Shown piece after piece: positions 1 through 9,339 of a DNA stretch of 64,000 nucleotides. How positions within the stretch are numbered: position 1 is the first letter of the stretch; each line of letters starts with the position of its first letter. The translations under genes and the position numbers were made by a program. The stretch comes from Bog-473 sp963828505. GTDB taxonomy: Bacteria; Actinomycetota; Acidimicrobiia; Acidimicrobiales; RAAP-2. Location of the stretch: assembly GCA_963828505.1 (NCBI GenBank), contig CAWHFM010000012.1, positions 69,482 to 133,481 on the forward strand, given 5' to 3'. The notes below the pieces were generated by a model. That model did not search any database, was not told the DNA's origin, and worked only from the letters and a program-made list of their open reading frames with translations.

Positions 1-1
1 G

Positions 2-1078
2 GTGATCGGGCTACTCCGCGAACGCCGTCCCGCCCTCTTGGTGATCGACAGCTTCAAGGCGTTGCGAGCTTTCGCTCCCGATGATGGCGAGTTTCGCCGG
101 TTCCTCCATGAACTTGCCGGTCACCTGTCGGCGGCCCAGATCACCTCTTTTTGGGTCGGTGAGTACGGCAAAGCCGAGGCAACCGAGGCCCCGGAATTCG
201 CCGTGGCCGACGCTATCGTCTCGCTCGATTTTGAGCGAGTTGGCGACAGAGAAAGCCGTGTCCTCCAAGTATTGAAACTGCGCGGTAGCGGGTTCACTTC
301 GGGCAAGCACGCATACCGGGTCTCGCCCGACGGCATTGTTATCTTTCCCCGTCTCGCCGATCATGCCGAGGGCGATACCTATGACTACCGGTCGGAACGG
401 ATCTCCTCGGGAGTTTCTCTCCTCGACGACATGCTGTCGGACGGCTATTGGCGTGGAGCCTCGACACTCGTCGCCGGACCATCTGGGTCCGGAAAGACAC
501 TCATCGCGCTGCACTTCGTCCTCTCGGGTGCCGACCATGGTGAGCAGGGGATCTACGCAACGTTCCAGGAGAATCCGGTACAGCTGGAGCGCATTGTCCA
601 GGGCTTTTCTTGGTCACTCGACAACCCCAAGATCGAACTCTTGTTCCGCCCGCCCGTCGATCTCTATGTCGATGAATGGGTCTATGAGATCCTCGACGCG
701 ATCGAGCGAACCGGAGCAACCCGGCTGGCCATCGATAGCCTCGGGGACCTCCGCGTCGCTTGCGGCGACGAACTCCGATTCCGGGAGTACATTTATTCCC
801 TTCTGCAGCGATGCGCCCGGAAAAACATCAGCGTGATCATGACCCAGGAAGCCTCGGAGCTCTTCGGCTTGACGCGGCTCTCGGAGTTTGGGATCTCTCA
901 CGTCTCGGACAATGTGGTGCTCCTCCAGTTCCTGCGGGGAGAGTCCGAAGTGAAACGGGCCATCACGGTGCTCAAGACGCGAGGCAGCGCCCACGATCCG
1001 TTAATTCGCCAGTTCGAGATCACCTCTGCGGGATTCACGTTTGGCGACCGGTTCCTGTCTGACCAGAGCCTGCTCTAG
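2..1078 (+). CDS. KaiC-like RecA-fold ATPase, 5' end cut by the window
   Basis: RecA-superfamily ATPase of the KaiC/RadA-like group; such proteins act as ATP-driven signalling or regulatory hexamers. About 358 residues are visible and the reading frame runs off the left edge. Residues 1-125 are the tail of a first KaiC domain (Walker-B-like LLVID at about 12-16) whose P-loop lies outside the window. A second full KaiC domain follows, with Walker A GPSGSGKT at 159-166 and a Walker-B-like LAIDS near 240. The architecture is therefore the double-domain type. No kaiA or kaiB is visible nearby, so a clock role is not implied; standalone bacterial KaiC homologues are often linked to stress or signalling. 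The specific function is unknown. Confidence 0.85.
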   Translation: MIGLLRERRPALLVIDSFKALRAFAPDDGEFRRFLHELAGHLSAAQITSFWVGEYGKAEATEAPEFAVADAIVSLDFERVGDRESRVLQVLKLRGSGFTSGKHAYRVSPDGIVIFPRLADHAEGDTYDYRSERISSGVSLLDDMLSDGYWRGASTLVAGPSGSGKTLIALHFVLSGADHGEQGIYATFQENPVQLERIVQGFSWSLDNPKIELLFRPPVDLYVDEWVYEILDAIERTGATRLAIDSLGDLRVACGDELRFREYIYSLLQRCARKNISVIMTQEASELFGLTRLSEFGISHVSDNVVLLQFLRGESEVKRAITVLKTRGSAHDPLIRQFEITSAGFTFGDRFLSDQSLL

Positions 1079-1213
1079 TGTTTACATTTTCCGCGACCTG
1101 GTACACGTCCGTTTGGGCCATGTCCTTGCGGGTATGACCTCATGCAGTCAAGCGGGCATCCGCAGCCACTGGAATCCGAAAGCGTGTCCAATCCGGGCAC
1201 CCAGGAAAGGGGA

Positions 1214-1381
1214 ATGATCATGGTCATCATCTTGCTTGCTCTTTTGGTGTTGATTCTTTTTGGTGCAGGATTTGCCGTTCACTTGTTGTGGATTGCGGCC
1301 GTCGTACTCGCGGTTGTCTGGGTCGCCAGCTTCGCTCTCAGTCGCGGGGAGGGCGCCCGCCGCGGTTCGCTCCGTCGATAA
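1214..1381 (+). CDS. small hydrophobic membrane protein (55 aa)
   Basis: A 55-residue protein that is almost entirely one or two hydrophobic helices (about residues 2-40) with a short basic tail. It resembles the small hydrophobic proteins common in actinobacteria, often annotated only as 'hydrophobic protein'. The start is the ATG at 1214, because AGGAAAGGGG lies directly upstream; a longer in-frame start at 1142 has no such site. A second ATG follows two codons later. It sits between the KaiC-like gene and the catalase, which fits a stress-related setting, but no function can be read from the sequence. A short stem (CCGCT-GAAG-AGCGG) at 1382-1395 just after the stop could be a weak terminator. 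Confidence 0.6.
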   Translation: MIMVIILLALLVLILFGAGFAVHLLWIAAVVLAVVWVASFALSRGEGARRGSLRR

Positions 1382-1787
1382 CCGCTGAAGAGCGGCGGTT
1401 TCCACGGTCGACATAGATCTGAGGAGTTGGCCTGAGTCGCACTCGCCGGTCGCTCGCAGGCGAACACTGAGCTCTGTATCGGTAGAAGCGGCTGTTCCGA
1501 GACTGAGGGGGTCTGCGTCGCCTCGATGTGACGTATTCCTAGCTTCCTCGCGACTGCATGCATCCGCCAATGTGGCCCGCACACCCTTGCGAGTCACTCA
1601 ATTCTCTCGACTCTTCGAGCGAGTTCGAGCCCCTGCCTCTGTCGCATCTCGTACATCGGAGCCGACGACACTCCACTTGGCGGAGTTCCGTTTCGGTTGC
1701 CTTCGTTGAGGGTATCGATTGCTCCCGCGAGCGTTTGGAATTCAGTCTGCCTCACGCATCGTCTCCACCCGCTGCGAAAGGCATGTC
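1382..1787. other. intergenic region before catalase
   Basis: About 400 bases with no supported gene. It should hold the catalase promoter. The only structure noted is the short stem-loop at 1382-1395. No OxyR- or PerR-like box was recognised with confidence. Confidence 0.5.
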
Positions 1788-3866
1788 ATGGCCCGACCCC
1801 GAACTGGTAAGACTCCGAGCTCAACCCGTCGCAAGCCACTGCTTTCTCGTGGCGTCCCCGAGGACGCAGTAGCTCCGGAGTGGGCCCAGGGCGGCGAGAC
1901 GCTCACGACCGCGACGGGCGTTCCCGTCGATGACACGGACAACAGCTTGCGCGTCGGTGAACGAGGACCCACGCTGCTCGAGGACTTCCACCTACGCGAG
2001 AAGGTCATGCACTTCGACCATGAGAGGATCCCCGAGCGCGTCGTACATGCCAGAGGAGCGGGCGCCCACGGCATCTTTCGACTCACCCGGTCTCTCGAGA
2101 AGCTGACCTGCGCACCGATCCTCGGCGATACTTCGGTGGACACGCCGGTCTTCGCCCGCTTCTCGACCGTGGCTGGTTCTCGAGGATCGGCGGACACCGC
2201 CCGAGACGTGCGCGGATTTGCGGTGCGGTTCTATACCGGAGAAGGCAACTGGGATCTGGTCGGCAACAACATACCGGTGTTCTTCATCCAGGACGGGATC
2301 AAGTTCCCCGATTTGATCCATGCCGCCAAACCCGAGCCTGACAGGGAGATTCCCCAAGCCCAGACCGCTCACGACACATTCTGGGATTTCGTTTCGCTCA
2401 CTCCTGAGTCCACCCACATGCTGATGTGGATCATGTCCGACCGGGCCATTCCCCGTTCCTTTCGGACTATGGAGGGATTCGGGGTCCACACCTTCCGCTT
2501 GGTGAATGCCCGCGGGAAGACGACCTTGGTGAAATTCCACTGGAAGCCCGTAGCTGGCTTGGCCTCTTTGGTGTGGGAGGAATCCCAGAAGCTCGGGGGG
2601 ATCGATCCAGATTTTCACCGCCGGGATCTCTGGCAGTCCATCGAGCGGGGTACCTTCCCCGAATGGGACTTCGGGGTCCAGGTATTTCCCGATACCGAGG
2701 ATCAGATGTTCGAGGGGATCGATCTTCTCGATCCCACCAAGCTCGTGCCCGAGGAGCTGGCGCCGGTCGAAACCATCGGTCGCCTCACGCTGAATCGGAA
2801 TCCGACCAACTACTTCTCGGAAACGGAGCAGGTCGCCTTCTGCACGAGCCACGTGCCTCGGGGCATCGATTTCACCGATGATCCGCTCCTCCAAGCCAGG
2901 AACTTCTCCTATCTCGATACCCAGCTCACCCGGCTGGGAGGGCCCAATTTCGACCAGCTTCCCATCAACCGTCCCCATTCGCCGGTGAACACAACCCAGC
3001 GGGACGGTTTCGGACAACAGGCGGTGGCGAAAGGAATCGCTGCGTACAATCCGAACTCTCTCGCGGGTGGCTGCCCCTTCCCAGGCGGGGTGGAGGGATA
3101 CGTCCATGTCCCCCGACCCGTGGCCGGGGCAAAGATGCGGGTCCGCGCTCAGTCGTTCTCCGACCACTTCTCTCAAGCCACACTCTTCTGGGAAAGCATG
3201 AGTCCGCCTGAAAGAGAGCACATCATTGCTGCCTTCTCCTTCGAGTTGGGCAAGTGCTTGAGTCAGGAGATCAAAGATCGGATGCTCGAGAATCTTGCCC
3301 ATGTGGATGGCACCTTGACCGCAGGTGTTGCCTCGAGCTTGGGAAAACCTGCTCCCAGGGGCAGGCCGGCGAAAAATGTCAACCCGTCACCTGCACTCTC
3401 CCTTCTTCCGACTGAGCCATCGCCCATCACCGGGAGGGTCGTCGGTGTCTTCGCTGCTGACGGCGTGGATGGAGCCGGCGTAGCTGCCCTCAGCGGCGCT
3501 CTGGAACGTGCGGGAGCGTCCGCCGTAATCGTCGGGCCTCACGGCGGAAGCATCGACGGAGACTCCGGCCCTGTCGAGGTGACCAAGAGTGCACTGACCA
3601 CACAACCGGTGGAGTACGACGCCGTCGTCGTCGCTGGGGGGGAAGGAGCTGAAACGCTGTCTGCCGACCCCTATATGGCGGTCAATCTCGGTGAATCGTA
3701 CCGACACGGCAAGACCATCGCCGCGTGGGGCCAAGGTGTCGACGTCCTCCAAGCCTGCTCAATTTCTCCGGAAGCTCCCGGGATCGTTGTCGGCCCAAGC
3801 CCGAATCGCGCGTTCATCAAGGAGCTCGTTGAAGCAATCGGATGGCATCGCCACTGGGATCGGTAG
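1788..3866 (+). CDS. katE: large-subunit catalase (HPII type) with C-terminal DJ-1/PfpI-like domain
   Basis: Haem catalase that disproportionates hydrogen peroxide in the cytoplasm. The protein is 692 residues, the size of clade-2 large-subunit catalases. Visible landmarks: catalytic His87 in VVHARG, distal Asn160 in DLVGNN, and the proximal haem-ligand Tyr375 in NFSYLDTQ. After the core, roughly residues 545-690 form the flavodoxin-like class I amidotransferase/PfpI domain typical of HPII, starting around ITGRVVGVF. The start is the ATG at 1788, preceded by GCGAAAGG; an upstream in-frame ATG at 1719 would add 23 residues without homology-like character. Long antisense ORFs over this gene are shadows. 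Confidence 0.95.
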   Translation: MARPRTGKTPSSTRRKPLLSRGVPEDAVAPEWAQGGETLTTATGVPVDDTDNSLRVGERGPTLLEDFHLREKVMHFDHERIPERVVHARGAGAHGIFRLTRSLEKLTCAPILGDTSVDTPVFARFSTVAGSRGSADTARDVRGFAVRFYTGEGNWDLVGNNIPVFFIQDGIKFPDLIHAAKPEPDREIPQAQTAHDTFWDFVSLTPESTHMLMWIMSDRAIPRSFRTMEGFGVHTFRLVNARGKTTLVKFHWKPVAGLASLVWEESQKLGGIDPDFHRRDLWQSIERGTFPEWDFGVQVFPDTEDQMFEGIDLLDPTKLVPEELAPVETIGRLTLNRNPTNYFSETEQVAFCTSHVPRGIDFTDDPLLQARNFSYLDTQLTRLGGPNFDQLPINRPHSPVNTTQRDGFGQQAVAKGIAAYNPNSLAGGCPFPGGVEGYVHVPRPVAGAKMRVRAQSFSDHFSQATLFWESMSPPEREHIIAAFSFELGKCLSQEIKDRMLENLAHVDGTLTAGVASSLGKPAPRGRPAKNVNPSPALSLLPTEPSPITGRVVGVFAADGVDGAGVAALSGALERAGASAVIVGPHGGSIDGDSGPVEVTKSALTTQPVEYDAVVVAGGEGAETLSADPYMAVNLGESYRHGKTIAAWGQGVDVLQACSISPEAPGIVVGPSPNRAFIKELVEAIGWHRHWDR

Positions 3867-4188
3867 ATGGTCTGATGTCGCTACCGCCGCCCGTGGGAAT
3901 CCCCGGTCTTCGTTGCAAAGGACTGACGCGGTGGATCAGAGGCGCAGGGACTTGGGATGCTCGTCGACGCGGTCCGCTCCGATCCCGACGACTCGCCCAC
4001 GAACGAGGAAGTGCCGTACACGCCCGAGCATCATCAGCCCTCCGCCGAACAGCTGTGCAACCGTCTCCGAAGCTCACACAGAGCGGATCCTCTGCGGTGA
4101 TGGGCGGGTACGGCTGAATCGGCGATGGGGATCGCGACGGGTCTGAAACCGGAGCCCTGAAGCGACAAGGGACCGTATTCGCGCCCTA
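3867..4188. other. intergenic region, possible 47-aa acidic ORF
   Basis: About 320 bases between the catalase and a convergent SDR gene. The only candidate is a 47-residue ORF at 3957-4100 (+), acidic in its first half (DPDDSPTNEE). It lacks a clear ribosome site and family resemblance, so it is not called as a gene. Confidence 0.35.
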
Positions 4189-4992
4189 TCAGGGCATGCG
4201 AGCGCTCGAACCGAGACTGACTTCCATGATCGTACCGGTAAGCACCCCGGGGTCTTGGACCAAGTACATCACGGCGCGGGTGACGTCCTCGGCTTCGATC
4301 CAAGGCTTGGCGATCGGATTGTTACGAGTCCACCGCCGAACTACTTCTTCGGGTACCTCGCTGTCAGGATCGGGTTGCAGCATCGGAGTGCGCACCGCGC
4401 AAGGGCACACCACGTTGACGGTGATCCCGTCGTTCGCCACCTCAAGGGCCAAGGACTTTGCCAGGCCGATGACGCCCCACTTGGTGGCGTTGTAGGCGGA
4501 TTGGCCCTTGATCCCCATACGGCCGCCCATCGACGCCGTGACGACGATCCGACCCCAACGCTGTTCCAACATGGGAGGTACCACGGCCCGGAGCGTAGTG
4601 AACACCCCGGTGAGGTTGGTAGCGAGCATCTCCGCCCACGACTCGTCCGTGACATCGACAAACGGGCCAATGGAAACGATGCCGGCATTGGCCAATGCAA
4701 TGTCGATCCGGCCGAACTCCTCCAACGTGTGCTCGACTCCGGCATTGACCTGGCTCGCGTCGCTCACGTCGACCGACCGAGAAAGGCACCGTCGACCTCT
4801 CTCGTTCACCAGTTTGGCCGTCAGGTCAAGATCCTCCTGCGTACCGAGTGCATAGGTAAGCGATGACATCGGCCCCGGCACGTCCCACGCCACGATGTCG
4901 GATCCTTCTGACGCCAACGCGAGCGCATGCGCCCTTCCTTGTCCCCGGGCTGCTCCGGTGATGAGAGCCACTTTCCCGTCAAGCGATCCCAT
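4189..4992 (-). CDS. SDR-family oxidoreductase, mycofactocin-coupled type
   Basis: Short-chain dehydrogenase/reductase of 267 residues. The N-terminal Rossmann motif is TGAARGQG (13-20). The NAG motif (NAGI) lies near 107, and the catalytic Ser and YxxxK appear in VTASMGG and YNATK. The long segment after strand 2 (YALGTQEDLDLTAKLV) is the insertion seen in mycofactocin-associated SDRs, which keep NAD bound and pass electrons to mycofactocin. It probably oxidises a secondary alcohol. No mycofactocin maturase lies in this window, so redox partnering is inferred from the family only. The gene stands alone on the minus strand, converging on the catalase. Confidence 0.88.
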   Translation of the reverse strand: MGSLDGKVALITGAARGQGRAHALALASEGSDIVAWDVPGPMSSLTYALGTQEDLDLTAKLVNERGRRCLSRSVDVSDASQVNAGVEHTLEEFGRIDIALANAGIVSIGPFVDVTDESWAEMLATNLTGVFTTLRAVVPPMLEQRWGRIVVTASMGGRMGIKGQSAYNATKWGVIGLAKSLALEVANDGITVNVVCPCAVRTPMLQPDPDSEVPEEVVRRWTRNNPIAKPWIEAEDVTRAVMYLVQDPGVLTGTIMEVSLGSSARMP

Positions 4993-5519
4993 GGTCGGTC
5001 ACTGTACCCGGCGGGGTCAGATCACTACACGCTGCCGCGTCCGTACCTTCGCTGCGAATCGTCAATGAAGGACGCTGCTGCGATCGAGTTGCGATGTCTC
5101 CGTCAGTGGCCCTGGCTTTCCCGTCGCGGTTCTGGACTCCCAACATGCCGACATTCCCAAAGGAAGGGGGATCATTGTGTTCGTCATCCCGCCACCAGTC
5201 CTGCGGGACCTTGGCCGAGCGGAGGTTCGAATGAACCCCTGGATAGGTTGGTCGGCCTCCCCACCCACGACGACACGAACCACGTCACCGGATTGGATGG
5301 GGACTCGACGACGAGTGGATCGCTTCCGACGTAAGACGCCCACTCACGTCATCTCAACAGCTACCGGCCGCGCCGGGCACTCCCGAAGCCGCTCACCCAG
5401 AGTACGCGTAGGGGTGAGGTCGCCTTGACCACAGGTGAGGGCACCTCTACCTTTTGCATGTAGTCGGACAGGTGGGATCAGGACGCTGCCGTGCGAACAC
5501 CCATAGGGAGGGATCTGCC
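4993..5519. other. intergenic region between divergent SDR and amidohydrolase genes
   Basis: About 525 bases holding the divergent promoters of the two flanking genes. Several ORFs of 80-135 codons cross it on both strands, but none shows strong third-position GC bias, a ribosome site or family resemblance. Confidence 0.45.
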
Positions 5520-6650
5520 ATGGCAGACTCACAGAAGAAGTACACGCTCATCTCGGCCGATGGCCACCTCAACGAGCCTCGGGACGTATGGACGTCGCGG
5601 GTGGCCGAGAAGGACAAGGACCGGGTGCCGCGTGTGGACCGGCTACCTGACGGAGACGGGTGGGTGTTCCCTGGCTACGACACCACGCTCCCCTTCAGCT
5701 GGGGTGCGACGGCCGGGCGCCGCCCAGAGGACATGGGCCAATGGTGTACCTACGAAGACATCAATCCCGGCAGCTTCGACCCTGTCGCCCGGGTCAAGGA
5801 GATGCAGGAGGACGGGGTCGATGCCGAGCTGATCTTCGGGTCCAACAACCCGCGCACCTTCGTGGCCGGCCACGAGGACGCCGCCCTCCACCATGAGATG
5901 ATCCGGGCATACAACGACTTCATGTCCGAGTTCTGCTCGACCGCCCCTGATCGGCTCGGTGGTACTGCACTCCTCCCGAATCGTGGGGTGGAGGGATGCC
6001 TCAAGGAGATTGAGAGGCTCTCCCGCATGACCGGGTTCGTGGCCTTCCTCATGCAGCGCTACCCGAGCGGGGAGCCGTCCATCACGCCCGAAGACGATGC
6101 GGTTTGGGAGGCGATCGAGGCCAGCGGCAAGCCACTAACGATCCATGTAGGCCTGGTCGAGGGGAAGATGGGCCAGCGCACGGTGGCCACAAATCTTCCC
6201 GGCACCGGCCACTTCTATGATGCACCGAAGCGGATGCTGCAATTCATCTTCGCCGGAGTACTCGACCGGTTTCCCAAGCTTCGCATCCCGTTCATTGAGG
6301 TCGATTGCGGGTGGATCCCGTACTTCGAGAGCCAATGCGACGACAACTTCCTGCGCCACCGGAGGGCGTCCCTGCGCGACTCCAAACTGACCCGTCTACC
6401 CAGCGAGTACATGCAGGAGTTCTTTCCCGCCTCGTTCATTACCGACCCATTTGCCGTCGATAATCGCGCCCGCGTCGGCGTGCACCGGATGCTTTGGTCG
6501 AGCGACTACCCCCATATCACGACGGACTGGCCGCTGTCGTGGAAGACGATCAACGCCACGTTCGCCGACGTTCCGCCAAGTGAGAAGCACGCCATCCTGT
6601 GTGGCAATTCCCTCAAGCTCTTCAAGTTCGACCAGCTCGGGAGCACCTGA
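5520..6650 (+). CDS. amidohydrolase-family metal enzyme (ACMSD-like)
   Basis: A 376-residue member of the amidohydrolase-2 family (metal-dependent hydrolases and decarboxylases related to ACMSD). The metal-binding signature is the N-terminal SADGHLNEP, where the usual form is D-x-H, followed by HVGL in the middle and a C-terminal SSDYPH carrying the catalytic Asp. Many actinobacterial members lie in catabolic clusters and act on aromatic or CoA-linked intermediates. The start at 5520 is chosen from GGGAGGGA a few bases upstream; the ORF can extend to 5454 but that part looks non-coding. The DapA-like gene begins 4 bases after the stop, so the two are probably co-transcribed. The substrate is unknown. 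Confidence 0.88.
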   Translation: MADSQKKYTLISADGHLNEPRDVWTSRVAEKDKDRVPRVDRLPDGDGWVFPGYDTTLPFSWGATAGRRPEDMGQWCTYEDINPGSFDPVARVKEMQEDGVDAELIFGSNNPRTFVAGHEDAALHHEMIRAYNDFMSEFCSTAPDRLGGTALLPNRGVEGCLKEIERLSRMTGFVAFLMQRYPSGEPSITPEDDAVWEAIEASGKPLTIHVGLVEGKMGQRTVATNLPGTGHFYDAPKRMLQFIFAGVLDRFPKLRIPFIEVDCGWIPYFESQCDDNFLRHRRASLRDSKLTRLPSEYMQEFFPASFITDPFAVDNRARVGVHRMLWSSDYPHITTDWPLSWKTINATFADVPPSEKHAILCGNSLKLFKFDQLGST

Positions 6651-6654
6651 CCCC

Positions 6655-7599
6655 TTGCCGGCGAGCAGCACGGACCCAGTCGGCCGCACCCGAGCCAGCA
6701 CTTTTGTCATAAGCATCACGCCGTTCACCGAAGACGGTGCCATGGACGAGGTCGCCCTGCGGGGGCACCTCAGGCGCATGGCCGCCGCCGGTATCGGCGT
6801 CTACCTGGGCGGCGGTGGCAGCGGCGAGGGCTACGTGCTCTCGCCGGACGAGACGAGGCGATTGCTACAGATCGGTGTGGAGGAACTGCAAGGGAAGGTG
6901 CCGGTTCGCGCCATGGGCGTCGAACCGCGCACGTCGCTCGACATGATCGAGTATCTGGTGATGGTCAGCGACATCGGAGTCGACGCCGCCCAGATCTACT
7001 CTCTCGACCAGGGGCACGGCCACCGGCCGACCTCGGACGAGATCCATCGGTACTTCGATGACGTGCTGCGGGCGATCGACTTTCCCGCCGTGCTCTCCAC
7101 CCATCAATCGGTCGGTTACCAAGTGCCGATACCCATGCTCATCGAATTCGCCGATCGGTTCGACCACCTGATCGGAATCAACCTCAGCCACCAGGATCTG
7201 GGCTATCTCAGCGCCGTGATAGATGCGCTGGGGGACCGTCTGGAGATCCATGTCGGCGGGCCCCATCTGGCGCTGACCGCGCTCTCGCTCGGCGGCACCG
7301 GGTACCTGAGCTCCGAGGGCAACCTGGCGCCCACTCTCAGCGTCGGACTGATCGACGCCTACCGGGAAAACGACGCGTGGCGCATGACAGACTTCTACGG
7401 AAAACTGCTCCGGCTGTCGGGCAGCTTGTATGCCGCCGGCGGGATACGGGCCACCAAGGCCGCCCTCAATGCGCTGAGGCTGCCGGGCGGCTTTCCCCGC
7501 TTACCCCAGCTGCCGGTGCCAGACGCGAGCGTCCCGCCCCTGCTCGAGACGATCGGGCGATTGGGTATCGGGAGTATCGAGGGCTGGGGTAACCGTTGA
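6655..7599 (+). CDS. dihydrodipicolinate synthase-family protein lacking the usual Schiff-base lysine
   Basis: A TIM-barrel protein of the DapA/NAL family, about 314 residues from a TTG start 4 bases after the amidohydrolase stop (GGAG at 6639). The family pattern is clear: the early ITPFTEDG segment, a GSGEGY loop near 56-60 matching the usual GTTGE region, and the strand at which family members read GIK. Here that strand reads GINLS (Asn176), so the lysine that forms the Schiff base seems replaced by Asn. If the alignment holds, this is not a classical aldolase or synthase. It may be a hydrolase-like or decayed-function relative. Its pairing with the amidohydrolase suggests they act on the same compound. 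Confidence 0.85.
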   Translation: MPASSTDPVGRTRASTFVISITPFTEDGAMDEVALRGHLRRMAAAGIGVYLGGGGSGEGYVLSPDETRRLLQIGVEELQGKVPVRAMGVEPRTSLDMIEYLVMVSDIGVDAAQIYSLDQGHGHRPTSDEIHRYFDDVLRAIDFPAVLSTHQSVGYQVPIPMLIEFADRFDHLIGINLSHQDLGYLSAVIDALGDRLEIHVGGPHLALTALSLGGTGYLSSEGNLAPTLSVGLIDAYRENDAWRMTDFYGKLLRLSGSLYAAGGIRATKAALNALRLPGGFPRLPQLPVPDASVPPLLETIGRLGIGSIEGWGNR

Positions 7600-7663
7600 C
7601 CGGGAGCGGAGACACCTTCCCGCTCAATGAGCGAGTTGTGGTAATCAACGGCGCTCCTTCGCC

Positions 7664-9337
7664 TCAGAGATCACCGACCCCGTCGGCCGCCAGCTCAGCC
7701 GCCTGGCGTCGTCGGATATCGGCCCGGAGCTCGCCCTTGGCCACCTTGTCCCCCGATGAGCGGGGCAGGTCACCGAGCTGGACCAGCCGCTCGGGATACC
7801 ACTCACGGCTCACCCCGCGGGAGGCCAAGAACGCGGTGATATCGGACAGGGTGACGGGGACATCGCCTCGCGTCGACACGTAGACGCAGACCCTCTCCCC
7901 GAAGATGTCGTCCGGCATGGAAACGGCGGCGACCAGCGCCACATCGGGATGCTCGGAGATCTCCGCTTCGAGCGCTGGCGCACTGATGTTCTTCCCAGCC
8001 CGGATGATGATGTCCGACGTGCGGCCGACGACCCGCAGGTAGCCGGAGTCGTCGATTTCGACCACGTCACCCATGCGCATCCAGCCGTCTTCGGTGAACA
8101 ACTCGGCGTTGGCCGCTTCGTCGTCGTAGTAAGCGACGCAGTTCGCCGGCCCCTTGCACGCCGGTACACCCACCCGCGGTGACGACGTAACAGGATCGCC
8201 CCGATCGCCGAGGACCCGCACTTGCATGGCGTCGATGACGCGGCCCGCCGTGCCTAGGCGCTGTTCACGCGAATCGGTGAGCGTCGTCCTGCTGAGCGCA
8301 CCCGTTTCGTTGGAGCCGTAAAATTGGAGCACCCTGGCGCCTGTGCGCTGCTCGAACGCCGCCGCCCGAGCAGGGGGAACGGCTTCGCCTCCCGTGAACA
8401 GGACGCGCAGCGACGTCAGGTCCAGCCCGTCCAGGCGAGGCGAGTTCAGCATCATGATGAATTGGGTACTCACGCAGGCCAGCACCGATACCCGGCGGGT
8501 GGCCATGGCGATGAGCACCTGCTCGACCTCGAATCTGGGGGTGACGACCGTTGGACAGCCGAGCACGCTCGGCGAGAAGTGCGCCGTCCACAGCCCGAAC
8601 CCGAAGGGAGCCGGCACGGCGCTGAAGAAGATGTCCTCGGGAGTGAGCTGGCCCGCTTCCACTGCCAACTGGTGGAAGTAGAACCAGCGGTTCGCCGTGT
8701 GCATCACACATTTGGGCAACCCAGTGGTACCCGAGGTGGAGTTGAGCATGAACAGGTCATCAGGTCCGAGGGCCCGGCCCGTCAGGACTCTGGCCACCTC
8801 GCCTTCATCGGGTGGCGGGACGGGGATTCCGTCGACTACCGCCGTCGCCGCTTCGGGCGACAGCACATCAGGCACCACGATGTGGCGCAGCCCCCGCAGG
8901 CTTTCCGAGCGCAACGACTCCACCAGTTCGCCGGCCGGACGCTCCTGGAAATGCTCGTGGGTGAGCAGTACTGTCGCGCCTGTCCGGCGCAGGAGATGGC
9001 GTATCTCCGCCTGCCCGGCTCGCGACCCCAACCCGACCACCACCAGTCCTGCCTTCTCGGCGGCCAGGAAGGCCGTGTGAACCGTGGCTCCGTCCGGCAG
9101 GATCACCCCCATCTTTGTTCCCGAGTCGAGCCCGGCGCGCGCCAGGACGGCGGCAAGCTCGGACGAGCGCCGGTCGTATTGGGCCCAGGTCAGCGCGCGG
9201 TCTTCGGACGGGCCGGCCACGATGTACGCCGGTTGGTCGGGACGTGACGCTGCATGGCCGGCCACAACATCGGCCAGGGTGCGGGTGCCCCACCAGCCCG
9301 CCTCCACGTAGGCCTCGATGTCCGACTGGTCGAACAT
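7664..9337 (-). CDS. AMP-dependent acyl-CoA synthetase/ligase
   Basis: ANL-superfamily adenylate-forming enzyme of 557 residues that activates a carboxylic acid to acyl-AMP and then acyl-CoA. The phosphate-binding motif STSGTTGLPK, the central YGSNETG motif, and the C-terminal hinge and lysine region (GRTSDIIIRAGKNISAP) are all present and in order. The sequence is closest in style to the cyclohexanecarboxylate or dihydroxybenzoate ligase group, but the substrate cannot be read. It starts 2 bases after the stop of a second ligase and is the last gene of a minus-strand run beginning at the enoyl-CoA hydratase near 13.7 kb, so both ligases probably serve the same catabolic route. Confidence 0.9.
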   Translation of the reverse strand: MFDQSDIEAYVEAGWWGTRTLADVVAGHAASRPDQPAYIVAGPSEDRALTWAQYDRRSSELAAVLARAGLDSGTKMGVILPDGATVHTAFLAAEKAGLVVVGLGSRAGQAEIRHLLRRTGATVLLTHEHFQERPAGELVESLRSESLRGLRHIVVPDVLSPEAATAVVDGIPVPPPDEGEVARVLTGRALGPDDLFMLNSTSGTTGLPKCVMHTANRWFYFHQLAVEAGQLTPEDIFFSAVPAPFGFGLWTAHFSPSVLGCPTVVTPRFEVEQVLIAMATRRVSVLACVSTQFIMMLNSPRLDGLDLTSLRVLFTGGEAVPPARAAAFEQRTGARVLQFYGSNETGALSRTTLTDSREQRLGTAGRVIDAMQVRVLGDRGDPVTSSPRVGVPACKGPANCVAYYDDEAANAELFTEDGWMRMGDVVEIDDSGYLRVVGRTSDIIIRAGKNISAPALEAEISEHPDVALVAAVSMPDDIFGERVCVYVSTRGDVPVTLSDITAFLASRGVSREWYPERLVQLGDLPRSSGDKVAKGELRADIRRRQAAELAADGVGDL

Positions 9338-9339
9338 CT

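Noticed and set aside
1992..3302. 436-codon open frame antisense to the catalase
   Set aside because: It has no family resemblance and mirrors catalase codons. Long antisense frames are common in high-GC coding sequence.
5062..5343. 93-codon minus ORF before the amidohydrolase
   Set aside because: It has a slightly protein-like stretch (SGDVVRVVVGGEADQPIQG) but weak third-position GC bias, no ribosome site and no family.
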